DNA of 28,424 nucleotides from Candidatus Kaiserbacteria bacterium RIFCSPLOWO2_01_FULL_54_13 (GCA_001781685.1 MFLZ01000023.1:1-28424), one strand, 5' to 3'. Counted from the stretch's first letter, positions 1 through 8,557 are shown. Numbers and translations: made by a program. The notes: generated from the letters alone by a model not told the origin.

Positions 1-161
1 ATCTCTACGGACCAGCTTCAGTTATCACGACGGCAATGCGCAGCTTCGCTGTACTTTTTGCGCTTCTCTCCGGAAAGATCTATTTCCGGGAACAGCATTT
101 CCTCATCAAGATCTCGCTTTTCCTTCTTATAGTGCTCGGACTCGTCCTAATCATCCCGTAA
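1..161 (+). CDS. EamA/DMT-type transporter, C-terminal end (partial)
   Basis: An open frame enters from the left edge (codons in phase with base 3) and stops with TAA at 159-161, giving the last 52 residues of a protein. It reads as two hydrophobic helices separated by a short polar loop, with the sequence LLSGKIYFREQHF between them. This matches the last two helices of EamA/drug-metabolite transporters, where a short loop containing Glu (usually LGE or FLRE) precedes the final helix. The end is convergent with the minus-strand gene at 151-759 and overlaps its stop by 11 bases. Substrate cannot be inferred. The gene may be unrelated to the glycan locus or may be a lipid-carrier or sugar flippase of the same fold. 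Confidence 0.6.
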   Translation, partial: LYGPASVITTAMRSFAVLFALLSGKIYFREQHFLIKISLFLLIVLGLVLIIP

Positions 162-759
162 TTTCCGGCGCTGCGCTATATGCCGAGCGGAGCGACAAAT
201 GCCGGTGGATGTTGAAGCCGTTCTTGTTGATGCCGTCGGGATCCTCGTAACGGCCCACATAGATGCGATCGCCATTGTGGTCGCGATCTCGAGACCACAC
301 GAAATCATGCTTCCATAACTTCTCCCCGCCTGTATGAAACCACCATGCGAGAAATGCGAATGCGTACAAGGCAGCGCTCGGGAATCTCTCGGAAGATGGG
401 ATAGTCGCCTCTATGTCTTCTGGTGACTTTGCGCGCGCGTCTTCGAGCACGTCCTTCCGGATAAGATGCCAGTTTCCGTCGAGCGGCTCATTCGCAAAAT
501 CCTCCTTCAGGTACCAATCTTGATTGTAAAAACAGGGCTCTGAGATTGCTGGATCGATGCCAAATCGATCTCGAAGTGAATTAAGAGTGATCGGCGAACC
601 ATCTGTATATATCTTGGGAGCAAAAACGAGAAGGTGCGTACCCGCATGTCGATCCAAAAGATCAGCGACGAAGGGAATCGCGGGCGCGGACAATTCACCC
701 ATCGAGACAGACCAACCAAGCTTTCCTAATTCTTCCGGACCTATTGTTTGTATATTCAT
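151..759 (-). CDS. Unknown protein, last gene of operon A
   Basis: The product is 202 residues and I do not recognise the family. It has no signal peptide or clear membrane helix, although residues near 130-142 (ALYAFAFLAWWFHTG) are aromatic and hydrophobic. The middle is acidic, and the C-terminal third is rich in charged and aromatic residues (WKHDFVWSRDRDHNGDRIYVGRYEDPDG). Its ATG overlaps the stop of the upstream carbamoyltransferase as ATGA, so it is almost certainly translated as the last gene of the nine-gene operon. The stop lies 11 bases inside the end of the convergent transporter gene, leaving no room for a separate terminator. Position suggests a role in glycan modification or transfer, but nothing in the sequence proves it. 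Confidence 0.75.
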   Translation of the reverse strand: MNIQTIGPEELGKLGWSVSMGELSAPAIPFVADLLDRHAGTHLLVFAPKIYTDGSPITLNSLRDRFGIDPAISEPCFYNQDWYLKEDFANEPLDGNWHLIRKDVLEDARAKSPEDIEATIPSSERFPSAALYAFAFLAWWFHTGGEKLWKHDFVWSRDRDHNGDRIYVGRYEDPDGINKNGFNIHRHLSLRSAYSAAPEITG

Positions 760-2585
760 ATCTTTTCAATCAGCGTATCATTGAGGAGAAGCGCGTCCAA
801 TTGCGAGAGCTCGAAGACACGAAGCGCATCTGAGGCGCTCTGCACGATGGGTTCGCCGTGGAGATTGAAGGAAGTATTCAGGAGCCCACCCACCCCCGTC
901 TCCTTCTCGAAAGCCCGAATAATAGCCTCGTACGCGGGATTCTGGCCGCGCGGAATTACTTGCGGTCTGCAGGTAAGATCTGCCGGATGAAGCCCAGCAC
1001 GAAGCGCCTTTCTTCCTGCCTCCGTCGTGTTAAAGCCAACTGTCATGTACGCAGCCGTCGTTCCTCCTTTATACCCGACGAGGTATTTTTTCGCGTGCGA
1101 TTCCAAAATACTCGGCGCAAACGGCATCCAGAAATCCCTGTTCTTCACTTTCTCATTGATAATGGGAATCACGCTGGAATCGCGCGGATCCGCGAGGATG
1201 GAGCGATTGCCGAGCGCGCGCGCGCCAAACTCGCTCCTCCCTGCCGCTCTGCCTATGATCTTCCCGTGCGCGAGGAGTGCGCCCACCTTCGCAGTCCCTA
1301 CCTTCTTCGTGATTCTGTAGCGCCTGTGCAACTTCTTCCTGCGAACGAGATCCTCTATCTCAACATCGGTAATTGCAGGTCCCAAATAGGAATCGCGGAG
1401 TGGTTTCAGGATTCTCCTCGGATCCTTTTTCTCTTTCAGAAGGCGCTCGTACATGAACGCATAGCACGCTCCCATCGCCTGCGAAGCATCGTCAGGCGTC
1501 GGATTCACATAGAGTTTTCCCACGCCCCTCATCCTGTTTAGAGCCATATTTGCCTTTACATTCATTGCTACACCGCCGGCGAACACTACGTCGCGCATTC
1601 TTGTCTTTCGGAGCGCATTTTGAAACCATGCGAGTAGCATTTCTTCGGTGTATGCCTGCAAAGCACCCGCGATTGAGTCGAACCGGATGCCCTCGAGTTT
1701 GTCACGGAAATAGAAATACATATCGGGCGGCTTTTGAACGAACTTGAATGCAATGCCCTCAACTTTTTGCACACCTCGAAAGACCGCGAGCGCATCTTGC
1801 CAGTATTTCTTCTTCGCGTATGACGCGAGGCCCATCACCTTGTATTCATGCTCATTCGGCTTCATGCCGAGGATGAGAGTGGTGTACCGATAGAGTCGCG
1901 CGAGTGCGAGATTGTTCGTCTCGTAGATCCTGCGCATGACGCCGCCGCGCAGTACGGCAAGTGTCGCGTTGAGATTGTCTCCCCACGCGTCAGCTGTCGC
2001 GACGAGCGCGTCGCCTCGGAGAGGGGACGCAAAGTACGCATAGAGGGCGTGCCCAGTCGAATGATCGATGAAATAGATTTTCTTCGGATCGATGTGAAGG
2101 TGTTTTGCGACGACAGAGCGGCGAAAATCCTGAAAATACTTTTGAGACATTACGTCAGCTGCTCGACCCGTCCCGCGCATCCGCTTCATATCGCGCATGA
2201 CCTTCCGCCAGATCAATTTTCCGGGGTACTGATCGAAATCGAGTTTATCTTTGAACACTTCAAGATAATCAGGATTTTTCTTTTCATAAAAAATCGGATG
2301 CCAGTATTTCTCCTGCTCACGGATATTGTCCGCAATAGAAAATTTCGAATAGTGTCGCGTAAGAACATAGTTCGGCCCCCATCCAAGTCCCATGAATGCA
2401 ACGGAATCGAGATCTCTCCCTCGAAGCCCGGCCTCGCGAAGCACATACTCTATCGCCCGCTTCGGATACCGCTCGTCGTTCTTGACGCGCGAGAATCGCT
2501 CTTCGCTCGCGGAGGCGATCACTTTCCCGTCCACCATGAGAGCAGCGGTGGAATTCATCTCCCACATGATGCCAAGAACGTTCAT
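756..2585 (-). CDS. NodU/CmcH-family carbamoyltransferase (copy 1)
   Basis: The 609-residue product belongs to the family that moves a carbamoyl group from carbamoyl phosphate to a hydroxyl of a sugar or antibiotic. The N-terminal Kae1-like domain has the EERF box (about residue 28) and the metal-site pair HSTGH (H175, H179), followed by AGGVAMNVKAN. The C-terminal domain has EFGARALGNRSILADPR, FWMPFAPSIL and LLNTSFNLHGEPIV, all family hallmarks. The start at 2585 is chosen because it forms an ATGA overlap with pseI; an in-frame start eight codons upstream is less likely. One oddity is that the family's early His (the HD or HN box before the first helix) is Met10 here, whereas the second copy in this window keeps His. 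Probable role: O-carbamoylation of the nonulosonic acid or a neighbouring sugar. Confidence 0.9.
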   Translation of the reverse strand: MNVLGIMWEMNSTAALMVDGKVIASASEERFSRVKNDERYPKRAIEYVLREAGLRGRDLDSVAFMGLGWGPNYVLTRHYSKFSIADNIREQEKYWHPIFYEKKNPDYLEVFKDKLDFDQYPGKLIWRKVMRDMKRMRGTGRAADVMSQKYFQDFRRSVVAKHLHIDPKKIYFIDHSTGHALYAYFASPLRGDALVATADAWGDNLNATLAVLRGGVMRRIYETNNLALARLYRYTTLILGMKPNEHEYKVMGLASYAKKKYWQDALAVFRGVQKVEGIAFKFVQKPPDMYFYFRDKLEGIRFDSIAGALQAYTEEMLLAWFQNALRKTRMRDVVFAGGVAMNVKANMALNRMRGVGKLYVNPTPDDASQAMGACYAFMYERLLKEKKDPRRILKPLRDSYLGPAITDVEIEDLVRRKKLHRRYRITKKVGTAKVGALLAHGKIIGRAAGRSEFGARALGNRSILADPRDSSVIPIINEKVKNRDFWMPFAPSILESHAKKYLVGYKGGTTAAYMTVGFNTTEAGRKALRAGLHPADLTCRPQVIPRGQNPAYEAIIRAFEKETGVGGLLNTSFNLHGEPIVQSASDALRVFELSQLDALLLNDTLIEKI

Positions 2586-3631
2586 ACGTATCGGCGCACG
2601 AGTTTCCACGAGAGGGGCGTGCCGCGCTTGATGTCGCGCGAAGCACGTTTCCCCATGACTCGATCATAGTCTTTCGGCGGAAGGCCGTTTCCGGGCCGGA
2701 TAGAGCGCACATTGCGCGGACTGAAGCGCTCTCCTTTTCTTACATTGGCAACAACAAAAAGAGAGCGGCGGAATTGCATGTTCGTTTTCTCCGCTCTCCT
2801 TGGTGTGTACGTAGGCCTTCCCATCGATGCTTCAACGACACGAACAGATTTGACGAGCGCCTTGAATTCCTTCGGTTCAAGTGAAAACGCCGCATCAGGC
2901 CCTCCATCAGCGCGCCGAAGCGTCAAATGCTTTTCGATGACAACAGCACCGATTGCAGCAGCCGCAATAGCAACATCGTTTCCAAGCGTATGATCGGAAA
3001 GTCCTGCGAGAACGCCGAAGCGTTTCCGAATGTCGGGAATTGTCGCGAGGTTCATATCCTCCACTTTCGCAGGATACGCGCTCACGCACTGAAGAACGAC
3101 AATTTCGCGCGCGCCACTCTTTCTAAGTGTTGTAATCGCCATCTTGATCTCTGATACGCTAGCCATCCCGCGAGACACGATGACGGGTTTCCGAGTTTTT
3201 CCGATTGCGCGCAGAAGCGGAATGTCGACGACCTCGAACGAGGCAACCTTATAGATAGGATTGCCAAGCCTTTTCAAGAACGCCACCGCAGATTCATCGA
3301 AGGGCGTTGAAAAACAGATGAGCCCGCGGCGTTTGGCATGTGCAAATAATTTTTTGTGCCACTTCCAAGGTGTGTGCGCTTCCTTGTACAACTGATAGAG
3401 AGTCTTCCCCTTCCAATTCTTGCCGCTCTTTACGCGAAATAGCGGCGAGTCCACATCTATCGTCAATGTATCTGGCGTATATGTTTGGAGCTTTATCGCA
3501 TCTGCCCCGGCGTCAGCCGCAGCATCGATGATCTTCTGCGCACGCTTGAGACTCCCGTTGTGGTTCCCCGAAAGCTCGGCAACAATAAAAACTCTCTTTC
3601 CGGGACCGATCTCTCGTTTGCCGACTTTCAT
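2582..3631 (-). CDS. pseI: Pseudaminic acid synthase PseI (NeuB family)
   Basis: The 349-residue enzyme condenses phosphoenolpyruvate with a 6-deoxy-di-N-acetyl-altrose to give pseudaminic acid. The TIM barrel starts with VFIVAELSGNHNGSL and continues with DAIKLQTYTPDTL, a stretch closely matching characterised PseI proteins and differing from sialic acid synthases. RADGGPDAAFSLEP is also typical of PseI. A C-terminal SAF (antifreeze-like) domain, about residues 285-349, closes the active site in this family. I chose ATG 3631 because AGGA lies nine bases upstream; in-frame starts at 3640 (ATG) and 3667 (TTG) are possible. Downstream it is coupled to the carbamoyltransferase by an ATGA overlap. 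It is the second NeuB-family gene in this operon, and of the two it is the better Pse synthase candidate. Confidence 0.9.
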   Translation of the reverse strand: MKVGKREIGPGKRVFIVAELSGNHNGSLKRAQKIIDAAADAGADAIKLQTYTPDTLTIDVDSPLFRVKSGKNWKGKTLYQLYKEAHTPWKWHKKLFAHAKRRGLICFSTPFDESAVAFLKRLGNPIYKVASFEVVDIPLLRAIGKTRKPVIVSRGMASVSEIKMAITTLRKSGAREIVVLQCVSAYPAKVEDMNLATIPDIRKRFGVLAGLSDHTLGNDVAIAAAAIGAVVIEKHLTLRRADGGPDAAFSLEPKEFKALVKSVRVVEASMGRPTYTPRRAEKTNMQFRRSLFVVANVRKGERFSPRNVRSIRPGNGLPPKDYDRVMGKRASRDIKRGTPLSWKLVRRYV

Positions 3632-3668
3632 GCATGGCATCCTGCCACAGAGAAAGGGTCGCGACAAA

Positions 3669-4118
3669 TCAATTCCACACGATCATGGGAGGATCGCCGG
3701 AATTTTCTTCTGGGACGGTCGGGCGCAGGCCGAGCGCTTCGGCGATCTTTTCGGATGGGATATTGCCTTTTCGTACCGATGCACGGATCTTTTTTCCCGA
3801 AAGTCGCTCTCTCACGAATTGTACGACCATGCTTTTCCCCAATCCCCTCCCGCGCGCTTCTGGCGCAATCGTCCACGAAAGTTCAACGACCCCACTCTTT
3901 TCATCGGCCCGCACGACGCCCACCGGAACTTCCTCCTGCTCCGCAATAAGGAGGATCCGCGACGTGTCAGAAAGTGAGCGCAGAAGCCATGTCTTGTGCT
4001 CACCGAGCGATATCGGCTCCCGATTTCTCGAACTCTTGCGCGTGTCGGGGTCATTGCGCCACTCAAAGAGTCGCTGTATGTCATCCACAGTCGCTGGTCT
4101 CAATGTTAATTCGGTCAT
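3669..4118 (-). CDS. GNAT N-acetyltransferase, possible PseH
   Basis: The 149-residue protein has the GNAT fold. It begins TLRPATVDDIQRLFEWRNDP, a common opening of RimJ/RimL-like and PseH-like acetyltransferases, and carries the acetyl-CoA pyrophosphate loop ARGRGLGKS near residues 87-95. PseH acetylates the 4-amino group of the UDP-sugar made by PseC, and this is the only GNAT in the operon that also encodes PseB, PseC and PseI, so PseH is the best guess. It overlaps the upstream glycosyltransferase by ATGA and ends just before the PseI gene. Similarity to H. pylori PseH cannot be judged confidently by eye, and it could instead acylate a different amino sugar. Confidence 0.75.
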   Translation of the reverse strand: MTELTLRPATVDDIQRLFEWRNDPDTRKSSRNREPISLGEHKTWLLRSLSDTSRILLIAEQEEVPVGVVRADEKSGVVELSWTIAPEARGRGLGKSMVVQFVRERLSGKKIRASVRKGNIPSEKIAEALGLRPTVPEENSGDPPMIVWN

Positions 4119-4786
4119 AATGCATACGAGCGGATCTTTTCAATCTCGCCAGTCAAATTCGGATACTTTTGCTTCAGCTTTCCTATAGATTTCTGAATGA
4201 GACTATTATTCCCTGTGAGACTCTCCTCCCTGCGATGGTAAATCATAAGGGCCGAAGGGACATGAAATAGTTTCCATTTCCCCCATGTGGAGAGAAGCAG
4301 ATCATACTCCGGAAAAATCGTTCCTTCAGGAAATCCTCCGGCTCTCAGAAGAGAACCCCGCCTCCACACCATTCCTCCCGCTATTACCTGCAGGATATGC
4401 GCCGGGGAGACAAGTTTTTTTGTCCCGCGATATTCCTCGAAATAATCCGGATAGGCCGCATCAAGCGAGCCGTCATCAAAATGCTGCGTCATTTGAGCTA
4501 AGAGATCCGGCAAGAATTCATCGTCGGCATCCAGCAGACTTACGAGATCCCCTTTTGCTGCTTCCACCCCTACATTTGCAGCCTTCACGATACCGCTGTT
4601 TTTCTGATGGATGTACTTTACACTCTTAAAGACTCGCACGACCTTTTTTGTTCCGTCAGTCGAGCCGTCGTCAACGACGATCACCTCATAGTCTTCCTTG
4701 GGAAATTCCTGCCTGAGAGCGCTCTCGATCGCTCGCGCGAGCGTCGCCTCGGCATTGTACGCACGGATGATGATTGAAGCTCTCAT
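4115..4786 (-). CDS. Family 2 glycosyltransferase
   Basis: The 223-residue cytoplasmic GT-A enzyme starts RASIIIRAYNAEATL and has VIVVDDGSTDGT and the metal-binding DADD motif (LVSLLDADDEF), all standard for GT2. WRRGSLLRAGGFPEG and the later acidic PEYDLLL match the acceptor and catalytic-base region. The start at 4786 is chosen because it gives an ATGA overlap with the aldo/keto reductase gene and places the first beta strand at the N-terminus. There is no membrane segment. The product would add one sugar during assembly of the glycan; donor and acceptor cannot be read from the sequence. Confidence 0.88.
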   Translation of the reverse strand: MRASIIIRAYNAEATLARAIESALRQEFPKEDYEVIVVDDGSTDGTKKVVRVFKSVKYIHQKNSGIVKAANVGVEAAKGDLVSLLDADDEFLPDLLAQMTQHFDDGSLDAAYPDYFEEYRGTKKLVSPAHILQVIAGGMVWRRGSLLRAGGFPEGTIFPEYDLLLSTWGKWKLFHVPSALMIYHRREESLTGNNSLIQKSIGKLKQKYPNLTGEIEKIRSYAL

Positions 4787-5688
4787 ATGCTCGGTCTTCC
4801 CCACAAACGCGGATCCACAACCTCGCGAGGCACATCGACAAACGTCTTTTGGATTTCCGCCATCCATGGTTCATCCTTCGCCTCCTTTGCAAGCGCGAGT
4901 ATCTCTCGGAGCTGCTCCCTGCTATCCACGCCAAAGACGATGTTATCTGCAGGCGAGCGAATATACGCGTACTGAAATGCAGCGGCAAGCGGCGATCGAT
5001 CGGCTTTCTTTGCGATAGCATGGAATCGCTCCAAAAAGGGCCGCGCGACCGAGAGATGCTGCGGCACGTCTGCAATATCCATCGTAAGAAGTCCCTGCAA
5101 AAGTGCACTTCGGGAAAAAATGGTCTTGCCGCTCTCGCGAGCGAGAGAAAAAAATTCCGTTCTATGAAGCCGCTGATCGAGCACGTTGTAGGGTACTTGG
5201 ATGTAATCAAGACGGCTCTCCGCCGAGGCGAGAGCGTCGGATTCATCGTAGACAGATACGCCGACATGCGCCGTCAAACCACGCTCTTTTAACTTCAGAA
5301 GCGCGTCGACCATATTTTCCCGACGGAGGAGCGCCGGATCGTGCAGCAGGTAGCCATCTACGTGTTCAAGCTTTAATCGTGAGAGAGAGACCATGAGTTC
5401 CCGATCGGCGATATCGGCGGCTGAAGCCCTGGGATCCTCTCCAAGTGCTCCGTGGCGCATCTTCGTAATGACGAAGATCTCGCTCTGATTTCCTCGGCGC
5501 GTCATCCACTGCCCAAGGACATCCTCTGCACTTCCATAGCTAGAAGCGGTATCAAAGGTATTAACGCCGCGCTCGTAGGCCTCATCAAGAATTCTAAACG
5601 CTTCATCCTGCGACGGCTGCGCTCCCGCGCGGACGCCATAGGGCATACCGAGTTGCACCGTGCCAAGAACAAGTCGTGATCTAGTCAT
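4783..5688 (-). CDS. Aldo/keto reductase
   Basis: The 301-residue NAD(P)H-dependent oxidoreductase has a TIM barrel. Counting from ATG 5688, the catalytic tetrad is visible as Asp46 and Tyr51 (FDTASSYGSAE), Lys76 (VITKM) and His116 (LLHDP). The start overlaps the upstream aminotransferase stop by eight bases (ATGACTAG); an in-frame upstream start at 5715 lies inside that gene. Aldo/keto reductases are not part of the six-step pathway from UDP-GlcNAc to CMP-Pse, so here it may reduce a keto intermediate of a variant sugar or modify the acyl group. The substrate is not inferable. Confidence 0.88.
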   Translation of the reverse strand: MTRSRLVLGTVQLGMPYGVRAGAQPSQDEAFRILDEAYERGVNTFDTASSYGSAEDVLGQWMTRRGNQSEIFVITKMRHGALGEDPRASAADIADRELMVSLSRLKLEHVDGYLLHDPALLRRENMVDALLKLKERGLTAHVGVSVYDESDALASAESRLDYIQVPYNVLDQRLHRTEFFSLARESGKTIFSRSALLQGLLTMDIADVPQHLSVARPFLERFHAIAKKADRSPLAAAFQYAYIRSPADNIVFGVDSREQLREILALAKEAKDEPWMAEIQKTFVDVPREVVDPRLWGRPSI

Positions 5689-7468
5689 GGAGCTTGCGGA
5701 TCTTTCGAAGAACATCCTTCAGGGTCGAGACGACGAATTTCTGATCTCGCTCGGTCAAACTCGGGAAAATTGGAAGTGATATTTCCGACGCAGCATAAGC
5801 CTCCGCCTTAGGACAGAGGCCTTTCTTGTAACCGAGGCGCCTGTAGTACTGATGCATGTAGACGGGAAGATAGTGAACCTGCACGCCTATTCCGTTTTCG
5901 CGCAGTTGTGAGAACACAGAATCTCTCGATTTCGCGTACGCGCCTACTAGACGGATCGGATAGAGGTGCCATGCCGAACGCTTCTCCCTCGTGTCTTCCG
6001 GCGGAAGTGCGATGTGCGGGGTGCTACGCAGGAGCGTCCGATATCGCTTTGCAAGGTGCCGCCGCTTTTCGATATGCGCATCGAGACGCTTCATCTGGCT
6101 TTCGCCCAGAGCCGATTGGATGTCTGAGAGGCGGTAGTTGTAACCCAACACCTGCATCTCCTGATACCACGCGCCGTGCTTCTTTTCGACGAAGGTCGAG
6201 GGTTCCTTGCTGATGCCATGATGTCGAAAAAGGAGAAGCTTCCGACGATACGTTGCGCTGTTCGTAACTATCGCGCCTCCCTCGCCGGTCGTTATGGATT
6301 TGACTGGATGAAAACTGAACATCGTCATGTCCGCGTCGTTTCCGACGGGCCTTCCGCGGTAGTGCGCACCGAGGCTATGCGCCGCATCGAGAATCAGAAC
6401 GAGCTTGCGCTTTTTTGCGATCGAAGCGAGTGTTCGCATGTCGGACGGCCTGCCTCCGTAATCGACCGGCGCGAGCACTCTTGTCCTCTGCGTGATTTTG
6501 CGCCCTGCGTCCTTCGGGTCGATCGTTGCACTCTCTGGATCAATATCTGCAAACACAGGACGGGCGCCCACGTAGAGCGCGGCATTAGCGCTCGCGGCAA
6601 AGGTGAGCGCGGGCACGATGACCTCATCTCCTGATTTGATCCCCGCGGCGAAGTACGCTGCATGGAGAGCGGCAGTTCCCGAGGAAAACGCGACGGCAAA
6701 ACGCGCACCGGTGTATCGTGCAATCGCACGTTCGAATCTCTCCACCGCCGGACCTTGCGTGAGGTGCGAGGAGCGCAGTGTCATCGAGACAGCGCGTACG
6801 TCGGCTTCACTTACCTCCTGCGTGGAATACGGAATAATAGTCGGACGCTGGCGGGGAGTACTAAGCTCGTCTTCTCCCTGACCATAGAGGTGGCGCTCGG
6901 CATCCTTAAGGTAGACAAGACCTTCTGAAAAAGTTGCGCAGTGCCCCTTGGCTTGGTACTCCTCAATCCGAGCAAGCTCGCCCTCAAGGAGATCGGAGCG
7001 CTTCCCCCACGGATTTTCGCCAAACCACGGGAGGCGCGCGGGTGCATTCACGAGGAGGAGATCGAGCGAGGCATCGCGCATCGCCTTCAGAAACGTGAGG
7101 AATGCCCTGAATTGGTGGTGGGGCGAGGTCACCAAAATGAGACTTTTCCATCCCTCTTTTTTGGCGAGCGCCATTGTGCGCTTAGCTTCTCCCAAGGTGT
7201 GCGGTGCTTTTTCTTCTGCATAAATCGCAGATTTCGGGACACCCTGCTTTTGGAGCTCGCGAGAGAGTTCGCGACTGGGATAACTCCCGTATTCGCGCCG
7301 CACGTCGCCACCAAGAACAATAATACGGGGTGCATAATTATCGCTGTACAGTCGGGCTGCATGCTTGACGCGGTTGTAACCGTCGCCCTCTAAAAGCACG
7401 ATCACGTCGCCCCTGCGCGGTGATTCGTTCTCCAGAAACGCGACAAACTTCTCCTTGTCCGTGAGCAT
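5681..7468 (-). CDS. DUF218 (YdcF/ElyC-like) domain fused to PseC-type aminotransferase
   Basis: The 595-residue product has two domains. Residues 1 to about 190 match DUF218: VIVLLEGDGYNRVKHAARLY, then HTLGEAKRTM, then LILVTSPHHQFRAFL. Residues from about 208 are a PLP-dependent DegT/DnrJ/EryC1 aminotransferase very close to PseC, with IPYSTQEV, LTQGPAVERFE, DAAHSLGA (Asp361) and the PLP lysine in SFHPVKSITTGEGG (Lys390). PseC aminates the 4-keto sugar made by PseB. A GTG start at 7492 is possible but lies inside the preceding gene; ATG 7468 leaves a five-base gap. PseC is normally a stand-alone protein of about 380 residues, so the fusion is unusual. No frameshift or linker stop is visible, so the fusion looks genuine. 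Confidence 0.9.
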   Translation of the reverse strand: MLTDKEKFVAFLENESPRRGDVIVLLEGDGYNRVKHAARLYSDNYAPRIIVLGGDVRREYGSYPSRELSRELQKQGVPKSAIYAEEKAPHTLGEAKRTMALAKKEGWKSLILVTSPHHQFRAFLTFLKAMRDASLDLLLVNAPARLPWFGENPWGKRSDLLEGELARIEEYQAKGHCATFSEGLVYLKDAERHLYGQGEDELSTPRQRPTIIPYSTQEVSEADVRAVSMTLRSSHLTQGPAVERFERAIARYTGARFAVAFSSGTAALHAAYFAAGIKSGDEVIVPALTFAASANAALYVGARPVFADIDPESATIDPKDAGRKITQRTRVLAPVDYGGRPSDMRTLASIAKKRKLVLILDAAHSLGAHYRGRPVGNDADMTMFSFHPVKSITTGEGGAIVTNSATYRRKLLLFRHHGISKEPSTFVEKKHGAWYQEMQVLGYNYRLSDIQSALGESQMKRLDAHIEKRRHLAKRYRTLLRSTPHIALPPEDTREKRSAWHLYPIRLVGAYAKSRDSVFSQLRENGIGVQVHYLPVYMHQYYRRLGYKKGLCPKAEAYAASEISLPIFPSLTERDQKFVVSTLKDVLRKIRKLHD

Positions 7469-7473
7469 GATAT

Positions 7474-8553
7474 TCAGCCGATGTTTTCCCACCTAATCGG
7501 CTCCCCCGCTCTTAGACTTGTCCTCATACGCTTCCCTATCACAACATTCTTGTATTTGGGAGGAATACCGAGTGCGGGACGTAGCTCTACCACGTTGCTT
7601 CTTGTAATCCTCTCGCCTTTTTTGATGTCTCGCGCCGCAGTTAGTCCACGGCGCTGAACGATCACCGTTTCCGCCTCTTCCGCGACCACCTCCTTCTTAG
7701 ACGACCCGAGTGCCTTCTCAAGATCGCGCGCGCGGGAAACCATGTCGGCAAACTCCTGCGGCTCCATGGAGTGCGGATGATCGGGCCCCGGGAGACCGCG
7801 ATCAAAGGTAAAATGCTTCTCGATTACCTTCGCGCCGAAAGCGACAGCTCCGAGGGGAACGACATCGCCCGGTGTGTGGTCGGAATATCCGAGAATAGCG
7901 CCGAATGCTTTGCGGTATGTGTGGAGTACATTGATGTTCGCGCTCTCGAATTTCGAAGGATAGTTCGTGATGCACTGCATGAGGACAAGGTCGCGGTTCC
8001 CCGTTTTCTCGATCACCCTCACCGCTTCATCCACTTCTGCAAGAGTCGAGGCGCCGGTTGCGAGCATGACCGGCTTTCCTTTTTTTGCGATGTACTCCAC
8101 CATCTCGAGCCATGTGATGTCCCCTGAGCCGATCTTGTAGAACTCTGCGCCGATATCCTCCATGAGATCGACTGCTTCATAATCGTACGGAGCGGACGAC
8201 GGCGTAATGCCTATTTCCCAGCAGTATTCGAAAAACTTCCTGTGCCACGCGCGCGGAAACTCCACCTCCTTGAATACCTCGTCAACCGGGCGCTTCCACG
8301 AACCATGCACTCCCTTCAGTTTCATCGAAGCGAACCCTCTCGCGGAAACGATTTTCTTCGATTTGAAGCTCTGGATCTTCGCGCAATCCGCTCCGCACTC
8401 CTTGGCTACGCGCGCGTATTCCTTCGCTTTCTTCAGGTCGCCGTCGAAATTTGCGCCTATTTCCGCTACGAAATAGACAGGTGCACCTTCGCCAATCTTA
8501 CGATTCCCGACTTTGATCGCCCGCGAAAATAAAAACGGCGCGGATTTTCTCAT
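7474..8553 (-). CDS. Second NeuB-family nonulosonic acid synthase
   Basis: The 359-residue paralogue has VYFVAEIGANFDGDL, GADCAKIQSFKS, SSAPYDYEAVDLMEDIGAEFYKIGSGD, GYSDHTPG, KVIEKHFTFDRGLPGPDHPHSMEP and a C-terminal SAF domain from about residue 295. GPDHPHSMEP resembles sialic/legionaminic synthases rather than the RADGG-type motif of PseI. It should condense phosphoenolpyruvate with a six-carbon amino sugar, but probably a different one from that used by the pseI product. It lies four bases after pseB and five bases before the aminotransferase fusion. Both enzymes being kept in one operon suggests two nonulosonic acids, or one enzyme that has taken a new substrate. Confidence 0.88.
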   Translation of the reverse strand: MRKSAPFLFSRAIKVGNRKIGEGAPVYFVAEIGANFDGDLKKAKEYARVAKECGADCAKIQSFKSKKIVSARGFASMKLKGVHGSWKRPVDEVFKEVEFPRAWHRKFFEYCWEIGITPSSAPYDYEAVDLMEDIGAEFYKIGSGDITWLEMVEYIAKKGKPVMLATGASTLAEVDEAVRVIEKTGNRDLVLMQCITNYPSKFESANINVLHTYRKAFGAILGYSDHTPGDVVPLGAVAFGAKVIEKHFTFDRGLPGPDHPHSMEPQEFADMVSRARDLEKALGSSKKEVVAEEAETVIVQRRGLTAARDIKKGERITRSNVVELRPALGIPPKYKNVVIGKRMRTSLRAGEPIRWENIG

Positions 8554-8557
8554 ACAC

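Noticed and set aside
1848..2669. Plus-strand open frame of 273 codons opposite carbamoyltransferase copy 1
   Set aside because: It is antisense to a well-supported gene, and no motif or ribosome site supports it.
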